A stretch of 64,000 bases of DNA from Irpex lacteus (Eukaryota; Basidiomycota; Agaricomycetes; Polyporales; Irpicaceae): NCBI GenBank assembly GCA_001986395.2, contig MQVO02000012.1, positions 744,001-808,000 on the forward strand. The letters run 5' to 3'. Positions 46,444-58,371 of the stretch are shown piece after piece; position 1 is the stretch's first letter; every line of letters starts with the position of its first letter. The position numbers were made by a program, and so were the translations under genes. Below the pieces are notes generated by a model. It saw only the letters and a program-made list of their open reading frames with translations, was not told the origin of the DNA and ran no database searches.

Positions 46444-48786
46444 TCATGAGAACATCTGGTATAAGCGTCTCCCGTCATCTGGGCGCTCAGTCTCTGAGCG
46501 TCGCCTCTTCCGGCCCTGCAGCATGAACGACGGGGGAGGGTTGAAGTAGTCGTCTACAGTCGGCTTGTGGATTGTGATAGGGTTAGGGGGTTGGTACGGT
46601 GGGAGTGGAGGGAGGCCGGCAGCGGCAAGAGATGCCGTTGAGGGACGTGTTGGGCTTGCTGGGTTCGAGTGGACCAAGGCATCAATTGACATGGGCGCAG
46701 CGCTACTCGATTCTTTGTTTCCCATTATCCACGAAGCCTTCTTATACTGGGTTTTCGCAAGAAAAGGTAAGAGTATTTCCGGGAAGACGAAGACAATGTA
46801 CGTACTGTCTCTAACTCTGGCTTTCCTCGCCATCGAGCCACGGCTTCGCAGAAACGACATGCTGCACGTTCGACAGCCTCAGCAGGGTACTGCCATGCAA
46901 GGTCCTCCATATGCGTCGCGACATCTGGAGTCGATCGAGGCACGTCGTAAAACTACAACAAATGATAAGTAATCAATTGATAAAAAATGTCTGAATCAAC
47001 GTACTCTGGACATCCGTTGTGTCATTTCAACCTCGTACTCCGACTCGGCACCCTCCGGGCGTCGAGGAGGGCAGCCACCCTGAGCAGGGTTTACCTCACG
47101 CAGAGACGGGAAAAGGATCTTCACCGCGTCTTCAAGTTCAGGGAAGTCCTCAGGATCGAACTCCTCGAAGGGTTCATCGAGAGAACTACGCTTCTCCCGT
47201 CGAGGACTGGCGTGTTGTTTCGGTGGCAATCCTAACCCAATCGACAGCAGTATCTCCACGGGTTCGATCCCCCGCCAGCCACCTGTCATGTAGCCCTCGA
47301 GGACAGATCGTGTCAATAAGCCGGCCAGCAGGAAGTACCATGCCCTTGTCGGACGAAGAGCGTTCGCATGCAGATCTGCGGTAGTGAAACTGCGGTTAGG
47401 CAGCAGACGTGGAGTAAGGGTGGGGGATATAGTCGGACGCTGTTGCTGAGCTGAACTTCCCTCTCGTTCGCCGTCTACCGAAGCTCTGTCTTCGCGAGCT
47501 TCGCGCCCAAGCTCGATCGCCACTAGCGCACTCAATCGTAGGAACCGTACGATCAGCTCTGCTAACTTCGTATGAGCTGCAGGAGAATCTGTGAAGTCAC
47601 TCCGTCCCGGTATTGAAGGTCGACGCAAGACTGTCCCTTGCTGAGGTGGCCTCGAAAGCCCGGAACCAATCCCACTACCTTCTTGCCATCCCGTTACACC
47701 ACCGCCCAAACCAAATACATTTCCGCCACCAGAGTTGCCGGAAATATCACCTGGACTGTTTGAAGCGGTCGACATCGATCTGGAATTGCCGCTCCGCTTC
47801 TTATCAGCTGATGTACGAATGCTGGTCTTGGCCTCGACACAGATATCGCATCCCATGAGCAGATGCCTGGGGCAACGCAGAGCAGGTGGCGAGTTTTGGG
47901 AGTCAGGATCTGCTCCATTATTGTAGAGAGATATAATGTAGTCGTTGGGAATCGGCTTGCGACCCGTGGGAAGTAACGGAGTGAGGGAGATGGTAGTCAG
48001 CGGTACCAGGACTGGTGGGAGGGTAGGTGGAGGAAGAGGTGCATTATGAGATCTCGTAGGGTGTCGTGAAGGAGGCGAAGGAGGACGACGTGCAAATATG
48101 TCGTTGATAACGGTGCCAAGAGCAAGTCGTAGGCGTACACCGTTCGGGAGTGTATGTTCATGTGGTCTTGAGCTGTTCGACTGACCCGAGTTCTGTGGAT
48201 GTAGCTGAGGAGACGTTGGTGGTTCAAGGATGTCGTCTGGAAGACTTGGATGTACGGGAGGTGGTTGGCGCAGCATACCAGCGATGACCTTCTCAACGCC
48301 TTCTGCTCGCTGCCGAAGGCTGCGCGCAAGCGATAAATCCTGGGAGTCTAGTCGTTCGTCTTCATCTTCCTCATGAGTGTGCCCCGGACCACCTTCACGG
48401 GCAACAAGAGTCGTCACGCTTTCGCCCTCGCTGTAAACGTCCTCCTCCTCCTCATAGTTCTCCGGGCGCTCACGATGCGCATAGTTTGGTGAGTGTGAGC
48501 CTCCTGTCTTATCCGCCATTCCCAACTCGGCTCTCGCTTGTGCAAATCGAGTACGAGCATGCACCCATAGTAGGTGGTCTATGATAAGTGTTCTCGTCGA
48601 CTTCTCTCTCGGGGGTATTGAGTGCAGGTGATGAGCATGCTTGTGTGCGGGTGCTTTAAAGGGTGTATAATTAGAGAAGTTGGGCGGTTGATTCGACCTG
48701 TTCGACAGCGGCGATGAGGGGGTTTGTCGAGGAAATGTGCTGCTTCCAGGCTCAGGTGCAATGTATGGATTTGCAGCCATCGCCAT
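46444..48786 (-). CDS. Conserved fungal protein of unknown function
   Basis: Exons 48786-47005, 46952-46806, 46746-46444, all joined in phase 0; 743 residues. I do not recognise a characterised family. A helical N-terminal block (TLIIDHLLWVHARTRFAQARAEL) is followed by acidic and Ser/Pro-rich linkers. Conserved-looking islands follow: LPNGVRLRLALGTVINDIFAR, RCPRHLLMGCDICVEAK (two CxxC-like Cys), GVTGWQEGSGIGSGL, a helical block ALRPTRAWYFLLAGLLTRSVLEGYMTGGW, and FYDVPRSTPDVATHMEDLAW across the first splice junction. The C-terminus has a basic run (GRKRRRSE) that could act as a nuclear signal. No enzyme motif is seen. Confidence 0.85.
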
Positions 48787-49444
48787 GGTCGTGGTGGGAG
48801 AAGAAGAAGTGTAAAGATGGGAAACGTATACTGGGCGGTAAGCACTAAACAGTCACGAGCGCTCCGGTACGTTCCTACGAAATAAAGAGAACACCCAGAT
48901 CGTCCTCCGTACGCATACGTCGGTAGCAAATTATTCTGGAAGAAAAATCGACATGTAAACCCGGACGTTTTAATTGAAAAGCTATGTGGTCAGGCAGCTA
49001 CTCGGATTGCGGAAGACTAGTAAGTACTTTAGTGCCACCGCGGTACCGGCGCGTGATATAAGTATCGTGATATCTGTGAACATATAGTTTGACATGAGGA
49101 TCCACTGTTCACGGAACAATCCAGACTCGAGTGAACCGGAAGTACCAGGACAGAGCACAAAAATAATCGGTGTGCTAGACGAGAGCGTATGAGTAGTAAG
49201 TACGTATTCTAGTCGCATGATGTGATATGTCTAATAGGATATCGATATAAATAGTGTTCCTAGTGCTAATGCTCATACAGTACAATACAATACTGCTACT
49301 GCTGCTGTCAAAATAGTCTACGGAAGCGTCGAAATAATGCTGAACACCTGTGCAAGCATATGCCAGTAGAGACTGTCCCAGGTACATAACGCAGTACACC
49401 ACCTCGGTTCGTCCTCGATTCTGACATATCAATTTACATAATAT
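48787..49444. other. Intergenic region
   Basis: 658 bp between the start of the conserved gene and the end of GTPase f (both minus). No supported gene; AT-rich toward 49200-49440. Confidence 0.45.
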
Positions 49445-50683
49445 TTATCGCAAATTTCGTTGTCGTATATTTGTACCGTGACCGGACTTCGTTTGAGACG
49501 GTTGCAACAGCGTGGACTTCGCCAACTCTCTTTTCGCTGCCGCTTTCGCCTCCTCCCACTTCCTCGTCAGCTGACCATCACTATCCCGTAGCCTACTTAT
49601 TTGTTGCTCGTAGTCTCTCGCGGACTCCTGCAATTCTTCTCGGTCAACTGCGCTGTGCGCTCGCTGGAGATCCTTCTGTACCTCCGCCAGGTCTTTCTCA
49701 AACTTCTGGCGTACATAAGCAAGCTCACGGAGTAGCTCGGCGCCGACGTCGGTCTGCGCAATGGTCTTCTTGTTGTCGTATACCTCAGTTTGGAAGCGCA
49801 GGGTAAGGGGTGCCTTCTTCGCCAAATACGATACGATCTTGAGAGCTGACTGCTTGTTATTCTCGTAGCGGAACATCTTCCCGCCTTTCTTAAGGATGGG
49901 CTTATAGAATAGTGTGTCCGTCTGAAGCTCCTTCTCGTGGGCCACGGCTAGCTTCTTGTCAACATCGCTCCACATGGTCGTGACTATGGCTACGTTCTTG
50001 AGGAAGCCGTCCCCGATCAACTTTCTAACGAGGTGGAAGTTCTTTCGCGATTTCCCACCGACGCGTACATCGGAAATGCGATGGGTAAGGATGGCTCCAG
50101 TCAGGTTCAAGCCGTTCTCGTAGCTTATAATGCGGCCGGTAAGTTCACTAGAAACGTTACTCGGACGAGCCACTCACAGTACGGACGTATAGGCTGCTAT
50201 CTTCAACAGCACGTCAGCCTCAGGGACCACCGTGTCGTCAAATCCAGGAGTATCGACAAGCGTCACTGTTTGATTCCCAATAGGAATAGATTGGGCGATC
50301 TGTACGTCCTGCGTGCACGATTTCAGGCCCTCACCGACGGCGAAGCGAGATCCTGTGGCGGTGTTAATGAACTAGGCCATAATCAACTTGCGACCCCTAA
50401 CACCAAGGAAGCTGATAGCTTACTGACGACTTTCCAGAACCTGTGGGACCAAGGACCCTGGTAGATCTCAGATACTGTGGAAAACTGAGTTTAGGACTCG
50501 GAATTGGACCTACAAGATGACTGTCTCTGCCCTGTCTTGCTTCTGCGATTTGATAACCACATGGCGGCCCCCAACAAGCATACGCCACCATTTCTTCAGC
50601 TTGTCACACCGCGATTTACGCGATGCCTTGGCTTGTTGGGGCGTGTTCGTCGTACCACGTTCTGAGGAGATGTTCTGTGGCAT
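49445..50683 (-). CDS. AIG1-like P-loop GTPase (f) with basic N-terminal extension
   Basis: Exons 50683-50514, 50457-50424 (34 nt), 50371-50178, 50123-49445; 358 residues. Unlike a-e it has a ~56-residue N-terminal extension rich in Lys/Arg (KASRKSRCDKLKKWWRML), possibly a membrane- or nucleic acid-binding stretch. P-loop LGPTGSGKSS, SCTQD switch-like segment, G3 DTPGFDDT, LTHRISDVRVGG, AIVTTMW. A shorter coiled coil follows and a polar C-terminus without CaaX or hydrophobic tail. It lies outside the tandem pair d/e and is the most diverged copy. Function unknown. Confidence 0.83.
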
Positions 50684-52837
50684 GGTCGCGAAGAGGTTGT
50701 AGGCTACTTGGTTTGCCGAACAAGTCAGCAAGGGAATATATCCTGCGGCGAACCGACGAAGCGGCCAGAATAGCTATCAACATCTTCCTGGCGGAGTAGG
50801 TGTTCCGTGTTTGAGGTAAGCAGTTCGTAGACTGAATTATATACACGTGCTTGTTTCACGGAGTGTTCTAGGAAATGCCCTAGAAGACTTCCAGCTATCC
50901 TGGTATTAATTACCGAACTGAGGCCTCAATGCTTGCAGATATGTGGCAGGCAACCGCATTTTACACGTCTCCTTACATCGAATACAGATCATGCAATCAT
51001 GAGGCCTTGTTTGGCTTTTATAAGCAGCTATGCGGAGCGCCGTTTGATCTGCAAGGAGCGTGCCTCACCAAGGCTGGTCTGTCGAAGGATATTTTCTTGG
51101 GTACGAAAACCTAGTGGTTTCTTGACCGGTATAAGCTCGGATACTCTCTTGCGCACACAACACGTTGTAGAAACCTTAGCTGCAAACTGGCGTTCTCTCG
51201 ATGGATGGAAGAGAGTAGGAGGCCCAAGGGGTAAAGCTGTCGATCACAGCTGCGGTGAACGCGACTGAAACGTGCCGGTTTGAACGTTTGCTTGGTGAAG
51301 TAATACGTTCAGTCAAGCATCGAAACCCTGACGATTATAGATCTAGGCGGCGGCTAGAACCCGGTAGTCGGGGTGGATTTTCTAGACGAAGACTTATCCA
51401 TCTCCTTATCTGTAAGTTAGCACTTCAATAATCAACCCGTACGCTATGTACATTCAACTTGCCAGATTCGTGCTTCCTTGTTTTTTGTATTGCATGTCTT
51501 GTCGCCATGGAAAGGCATACATATACAAATGCTTCGAACGATAAAATACTCCATCCATTCCTCACTCCAGCGCCGACCAATACTTTCAGATTTTATGTAC
51601 AGAGATACATTTCCTGAAATCTGATTCCCACGAACGAAGTACGTGCGTTATTTTATGCTCGCCAGCATAATTTCGAACCCCAGAGCTTACAAGAATTGGT
51701 TTCCAGAAGCCACGGTCAGGCCGTCGTTCAGCTTCTTGCAACGTTTTATGACCACAAATCATGCTTGGTTTAGCCTTATATCTGTCTAATAGCATGTTTC
51801 GTCTGGTACGTAGGTACAGCCTGTCCACTTGGATTGCTCCGATCTGTGTATCTCCGTAGCTTGATGGAAACGACAAGGTACGCTCATGTACGATGCACGC
51901 TTTTGATTCATTCTTATGACAGCTCTCCTCGCTTAGTACCATATGCCACCAACACGGAGATGAAGCCTGGTCCCGGAAGAAAAGGCATGGGTAGCCTCAT
52001 TTATGCGTAAGCGATAACAATGCCACTGCCATTAATCAGCTGTTCAGATACTCTGGCCAATGGATTGCCTTCAGGCCATATAGAAGTGCGACTGACTGCT
52101 ATTTTGCAGCCGAAATGTAGTCAGAAGCGACCATTATCTCATGTGTCACAAGTCTAGACGTTTCACGGACACACTGTCACATTGTCTCCTGGGAGCTCTG
52201 ATGCACGGCATGCTAGGCCAACACATCTACTTGTCAAAGCAAGAGGGACTGACTAGGTCTAACACCTTAAAGGTGCAAGTACGTTTTAGTATGAGACACA
52301 CTCGAACTTGCCACCCAGACTGCTCTCAGCCCTACACAGCATAAAGGGAGATGAAATCCTGGCATGCTACCTGCAGCGAGAAGGTTCGTGGCCGAGTGCA
52401 ATGCCCCTCGGAGCGTGGCGGTTTGCACCCTGACATGAACGTCAATTTAGGATTTAGCTCAAGACAGTGGTAATATACAAACCGCGGCTTGTTTGCGCCA
52501 GCCATGCGTAAGAGCTTCGGTTCTACACATGTTCTTCTTCTACCGGATCATCGAGGCGTAACTCCTCGCGTAACGGCGGCTTACGAGTTACACAGTGGCA
52601 GAAGGGGGTAGGGGCATCACTACGTTCTTTATTACCACGATACACTTATACTTCTACAGTAGCGACTATTACTTACTGTTTATCCGCCGGTGCATCACTG
52701 GTCATGTGTGCTTACCCTGTGCTGGATATAGCGTTCGGATTTCATGCGGAGACACACGTCATTACTACGTGCGGAATAGCTCGGCGTGGAAGGTCTTTGT
52801 CTAATCGATGAGTTCTACGGTGGTATTACTCGCGTAG
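50684..52837. other. Gene-poor region
   Basis: Only short frames (118 codons or fewer), none of which joins to neighbours over good splice sites. No rRNA or tRNA seen. It is bounded on the right by a MITE-like element. Confidence 0.5.
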
Positions 52838-52839
52838 TA

Positions 52840-53298
52840 CAGGGTTTGCCCGGTCCTTGAAAGACCACATCGAACTTCGATATTTTGGGCGACTTCCATT
52901 GATAATAAATGCTCAAAATATTCGTATGATAACTTTACATTGCTTTAAAACTAATACCAGCCTGGTTTGGGCCAGAAATGCTCGTGAAACATGTTATGGA
53001 CGGTGGGTCAAAACGAGTACACCCACTCGTTGAAAGGGCTATATACGGCAGGTGAGCTGCCATATATAGTAGGCCATCACCGTTTTCACGCCCCAGGCGC
53101 CCAAATTTATTGTGGCCTCCCGCCCTCATATATCGGGGTCGCAACAACGACACCAATCTGCATCAATATGACACGGGATGAGTAATGAGACACTGCGGCT
53201 ATCCTTATACAAGCTTTTCTAATTTATTTTATCACAAGAACGAGCGTTATCGAGCCCTTTCAAGGAACGGTCCGCTTTCAAGGACCGGGCAAACCCTG
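52840..53298. mobile_element. MITE-like element, 459 bp, inverted termini and TA target duplicates
   Basis: The left end (from 52840, CAGGGTTTGCCCGGTCC...) and the right end (reverse complement, ending at 53298) are identical over 24 bp. TA follows on the outside at 52838-52839 and 53299-53300. There is no coding sequence inside, so it would depend on a transposase supplied elsewhere. The right end carries two tandem copies of CTTTCAAGGA. Its TIR differs from that of the 3.1-kb transposon, so it belongs to another family. Confidence 0.72.
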
Positions 53299-53300
53299 TA

Positions 53301-55559
53301 CATGCTAAAGTCACAGGTCATATCGTCGAAGTCTTCTCGACGTCGGTTTCCGTGCGACGTGAAGAATACGCCCGCCTGCACACGACACCGCGGAACTGTA
53401 GGTTAAGGTTACAACCCCGTGATACCCGCTTATGCGTAGCTCCTCTCACTCCGCCTAGCACAACGCTCCACGGTCCTTCCAAAAATGCGTTATACTGGAT
53501 GAAAACTCAATCACACAATTCCTAAATCTACCAAATAGTGGCTCATGCTCGAGAGTATATTCAAACGCGTGGACTACGTAGTCGGGCTCTGTATCGTTAA
53601 GTATTCTTGACCATCTGTGTGGAGCCAGGCAAAGTGGCTGGAGTTCGAATCAGCGTTATGTGTGGACGTCACCATGGCTCGGCGCGCCTCTAGTATTGCG
53701 TTTGGTGTGTTGCTGATATTATCTCTGATCTTCTCGTTTAACCCCTCTCCACTGTAGAGTCCTGTTTAGCTATTGCGGTTACTCGAGTTACTGTACTCCT
53801 CAAATTGCTAACCGCCTTCAAATCAGCTCGCAATGACCATGTTGTGACGACTCACCTAGTATGTGCGGAAATATTCATCTCACAGTACAACGCATACGCT
53901 CATCATTAGGCGACAACGACGAGCTCCTTACTCTTGGGCCCTCGAAATTTCGCGTTGAGAGTTGACGGCTACGTATATGGCCGCTCTCGCATGGAGCGTG
54001 GGATGACTGCCTAACCTCTTGAATCGTTTCTCTCCGACTCCTCCATATCACAATTGCACTATCAGGTCTATACTATTCGCGGCCGCGGAAACTTTGAAAT
54101 GCCCACAGATCCGCTGCTTGGGTATGGCCATGAGCTACTGGACTAGCTTATCCCCGTCAGCATACGCACCATACTACAGAGCGAGAGGTGACCGTTGGTG
54201 ACGTTTCTATGATCTCAACGGCGTTTGCTATATCGAGCACTGAATCGCTGGTATGAACCTGACAAGGTGCGTCAAAGTGACTAGGACCCCGAACTCTTAA
54301 GCGCAAATGATGTGGGGGCCTCCTCTAAGTCCGTGGACGTTGAGTACGAATTCGAATCTACTGGGGTGCCGGTCTTGTTGGTGATACCTACAAAACTGGA
54401 AGGTCTCTATTGACATTGTGCATGTTGGGAAATGGGTACTAGTGTGGGTGCTTATGCTTTTCTATACCTATTTAATCTTCGCGGAAGGATTCGCACTGCC
54501 CTGCCAGTGAGGCATAGCCCGATGCACGTTACGCGTACACAACAGCGTGTGGCGTCTGGTTGTTTTCCAAATTGACAGCCCTTTTCCTCCTCGTTCATGT
54601 GCGTTCAATTGAGAGTGGCGTGTGCATGCGGCATTTGGTAATTAGTTATATCGCTTGCTGATAATAAATGAGTAATGGACGAAAGGAAAGCATTAAAGAG
54701 GCGGAAGGGAGAATTTGTTTGGATGCCAATGCGCACGCGTAGTAGAAACAAGGGTAGCCGCGCTTCGCTTCGGCCCGCGAAGTCTCGTGAAAGTAGGTTA
54801 CAGAGAAGTTAGAAAGAAGTTTCAGGTGTAGAGTGAGAGTGTAGTGCAATGCCGGAGGAGAGAACGATACATACAGTAGTGAAAAAAACAGTATGGCAAT
54901 GAACTTGAAGCGAAGGGAGATAAGCGCACGGGGAGTGGTCTGGGGTCCCGACGACCGAGAGATCAGTCAATATTCAATTCACGGTGGAAGAGCCATGAAA
55001 GGATGAGTAAGAGTACGACGCAGCTAGGTGCAGGCACACTACATGAAGAAGGGACAGGATGTGGGAGAGCTAAAGGCAATATGGCGAAAACCACAATGGG
55101 AAGTGGGGCGAGGACCCCAGAAGCATGGCATGCGAGACGGGAAGAATAAAGCAGGCAGGCCGCAGGGGAAATTCCACGATCGAGTATTCGTCGGGGCCTG
55201 AAAAAAACTCCCCCAACAGCCCATGCTGATTTGTTCCAAAGCGGGCCCTACAATAGACGGAGGGGAGCGGGAAAATATCGGGGAAAACAATTTGAAAGCA
55301 AGGTAAGACAGAATGAAATGGGATAGAACCGGAATCCGATCGTCACAAACGATTTGTAGGGCAAATGAAGCCGATTAGACAAAATTTCTAACTGAAGCCC
55401 ACATGCGTAAAGGAATGGAGTAATGTTTGACGGCCTAGCGATTTCCCAAACCAGCCACACTTACAATTCATGAGAGTGAGCATGTACCCGCCGTGCGTGT
55501 GTCAAGCCTAGTGAAGACATTCTCAGCTTTCTGCCAGTGATGCATGCGCAAGGCGATGG
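53301..55559. other. Gene-poor region
   Basis: No convincing gene, repeat end or RNA gene in this 2.3-kb stretch; open frames are short and mostly lack ATG. Confidence 0.45.
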
Positions 55560-56205
55560 AACCCACTCTTTGCTGCGAGGATATCCATCTAGTTATCCAC
55601 TTCCCGATCCAGTCTTTTAATCTCACAGTCAATCTCCGTGTCTCTCTGCGTTATTGCAGACAACTGCCTCTGCAGACTTGCTCTCGCTTCAGCGCCGCGG
55701 CCAGCTGGACTTCGTAACTAGCTGCGGAGTAGTTGAAGCCCTCGTCCTTGAATCTTGAATACCTTATCGTACAACTCCTTCTCATTTGCGCAGTGCAGCA
55801 CATTCAGCCTCTTATCGACCATAACCGACGCCCGCTCCTTAATCCAATCCCTCACTGGCATCTTCCCCCTCGCTTCGTTCCCACTGCAGTGTCTTCGATC
55901 CAAGCTTGGTGACAAGAATATGCGTCTTCGGAGGAGACCTCAAAAGTACCGGTACATCGGAAAGCACCACAACAAAAAGTGTCTTACGCAGTTTGAGGTA
56001 GGTTTTCATACGTGCACAACGACCGGTTTCAAGGGGAGGATCTTCGTTGTTCCACTCGCGGCCGGATCTGTGTTTCGACAAGGGTTTGCATGTCTGAAGT
56101 CGGTACAAGAGGTTAATATCATAGAAAGACAAAGAAAATAATGCATGCACCTACGCTCGCCCTCGATAAACCTCGGCCTAGGAGGCTGCAATAAGTCCAC
56201 TAAGG
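55560..56205 (-). pseudogene. Decayed protein-coding gene fragment with frameshifts
   Basis: Minus-strand sequence reads like protein in pieces that lie in different frames: SPPKTHILVTKLGSKT, then KMPVRDWIKERASVMVDKR, then EGFNYSAASYEVQL, then LQRQLSAITQRDTEIDCE, the last ending at a normal stop near 55590. The break at about 55755 coincides with a tandem ATTCAAG-ATTCAAG duplication (7 nt); a second shift of 2 nt about 55 nt further along restores the frame. An in-frame TAG lies between. An upstream fragment (PPRPRFIEGER, near 56170) may be an earlier exon. The parent family is not recognised. The coiled-coil-like C-terminus and small indels suggest a relic rather than a live gene. Confidence 0.45.
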
Positions 56206-56757
56206 TCAATCATCGTGATAAGTAGGGACGAGGAGGGGCGACTGCTAGCTGAAAAAAAAAAAAACTCAAGTCTCGTACGAGGCATTAAAGGATCTCGGAA
56301 GCTTTTGTTACAAAAGATTGGGTTTAACTGAGCCATTCAACGGGCCATGGACACCGTGACCAAAGGAGGATGGCGGCGGCCTGCCGCGTCATGGTGGCCA
56401 ATGTTGGATCAATGAACGTCGATTATCTGCAATGTATAACTTGAGCTTCATAGCTTAGTACCCTATTACATGCTTATGTGAGTATAGAGCTTACTTGCGT
56501 TGTCGCACGTTGAACAAACACTCAGACTGGCCCATGCTGGTCCCGGTCAAAATTCCCGACGGCGCTTCACCGCCGACTCACACACCGTTTATGGGACGAG
56601 GGCGCATCAATCGTGCATCAGCTGGCATCCTGGTAACGCCCATTGCTTTCTCTACTTCCACCATCGCTCAGCACGGCTTACCACAGCCCACCTTCCGACT
56701 ACCAGAATTCTTCTGTGCTCTCTGAAGACAACTAGGCGGCTACTTGCTCTATGCGAA
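56206..56757. other. Intergenic region
   Basis: No gene. A run of 13 A lies at about 56252-56264. The last ~250 bp should carry the promoter and 5' UTR of the Rai1 gene. Confidence 0.45.
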
Positions 56758-58371
56758 ATGTCTTCTGTCAAACGGTCTATCTCTGAAGTCGACTCAAATG
56801 ACCAGGACACGCCGATTCGGGACACTAAACGGCGCGTAGAGGAAGGTGGTAGTATTGTAGCAACTGCAACCACTCAGTCCAAGGCCACCGGCCAGTCGAT
56901 TTCATACCCTCCCAGGGATAGGCCGGCCCAGCCAGTGGCAATACAATACCCTAGTCGACTCTTAACATTCTCATACAATGCCGACAGGACTCTTCATTTC
57001 GACGACTCTGCTATGAAGTACTTTGTGCAGCCTCCTAAGAACGCCGATCTCAAATATGGCTACACTAGATGGGTCAAAAGGCCAGAAGAGAAAGGCAGGC
57101 TAGACGGGCTTTTGAAGGCGATTCTCAAGTACCGTCACGACCTTGATGGGACCAGCAACGCTCCTGTTCCCCATGCCGGTGACAAGATTAGTACGCAGTG
57201 GTTACAACAGATAAAGTGTGTTAGCTGGCGAGGAGTAATGACAAAGTGAGTTATCAGAAGAGTTCTAGACATCTGTGGTCGTAATCTGACCTGTACTTGC
57301 TTGCCTTAGAATACTCACCGCTCCGTACGAAGAGCGAGACGGATGGGGATTAAACATAATGCATATCGACAACACACTGTATTTGGAGGAACATTCGTCA
57401 GATAAAAGACTTGCAGAGAAGTTAGACTATATCAAATCGTTCACCATAAGGTTGTTCTTACAGTCGACTAGAGAGGACATGACTCCTCACCACCGCCAAC
57501 TAACGTACTACGGGTACTCGTTCGAGTCGTACTGTACATCGTCACAACCACACCAGCCGGAACGGCTTGCAGGACATCCTCCTGGATGGAGCGGTGATGT
57601 GAATACGAACGTGCAATGGTGTAGCGTTGTGAAGACGAAGCTTGGTGCACACCGTCTCCTAATTGGAGGTGAAGTCGATTGTGTTAAAGGTGCGTGCCTA
57701 AGAACTTAGGATTACTGCATACAACATGACGACGAATCCCGGACAACTTAGCGAGACAGAACCAAGGACCTCAAGCAGATTCTACGCCTAATAGCTACGT
57801 CGAACTAAAGACGTCCATGGCGATCAGAGGAGCCCATGACGAAGTGAAATTCGAGAGGTAGATGTTCTTGTTCAGCTGACCCCTATTATCTAACAACTTG
57901 TTCATAGGAAAATGTTGAAGTTCTACTTCCAGTCCTTTCTCCTAGGTGTTCCGGTAAGTGCCATCACGTCGTTGTGGGTCATCTCTAACGACCGAGATGT
58001 TGTAGGAAATTGTGGTGGGTTTTCGCACGCCACAGGGGCGTATAGTGCGCACACAGTCGTTCAACACCACGGAGCTGCCTCGTCTCGTGCGCGGAAAACC
58101 ACATGCATGGGACCCTCACTTATGCATGCACTGGGGCGACACATTCTTGAACTTCGTGCAAGAACATGTTCCCAACGGAAAGAAGGCGGCCAAGAAGCAA
58201 GACGTATGGCGAGCAACTTTCACACCCGGTTCTGGTGTCACGCTCAAGCTGCTTGAAGAAGCTGAAGTCCAGGAAGTCACTGCAGACGAAGATAGAGTAG
58301 GGTTTCTCCCACGATGGTACTTCGAGTCTATTGACGACGTGGATATACCAAACGACCCCGGTCCGCCTTAA
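56758..58371 (+). CDS. RAI1: Rai1/DXO-family decapping and quality-control nuclease
   Basis: Exons 56758-57245, 57310-57689, 57752-57857, 57908-57953 (46 nt), 58006-58371; 461 residues. Rai1 partners the 5'-3' exonuclease Rat1 in the nucleus and removes incomplete or non-canonical RNA 5' caps. Landmarks of the family in order: CVSWRGVMTKIL (across intron 1), YYGYSFES, GGEVDCVK with the metal-binding Glu/Asp, YVELKTS (the ExK-type catalytic motif), KMLKFYFQSFLLGVPEIVVGFR, and WGDTFLNFV near the end. Metal ligands and the ELK lysine are present, so the active site looks intact. ATG 56758 was chosen as the first ATG of the frame that leads into a plausible disordered N-terminus. Confidence 0.93.

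Noticed and set aside
47250..47290. tRNA T-loop-like GGGTTCGATCCCCC sequence
   Set aside because: Lies inside an exon of the conserved 743-residue gene (encodes WRGIEPVE on the minus strand), and I find no acceptor stem or anticodon arm around it.
50900..51270. Overlapping plus-strand frames of 61 and 111 codons
   Set aside because: Two frames open over the same bases, no conserved motif, no usable splice sites; treated as chance.
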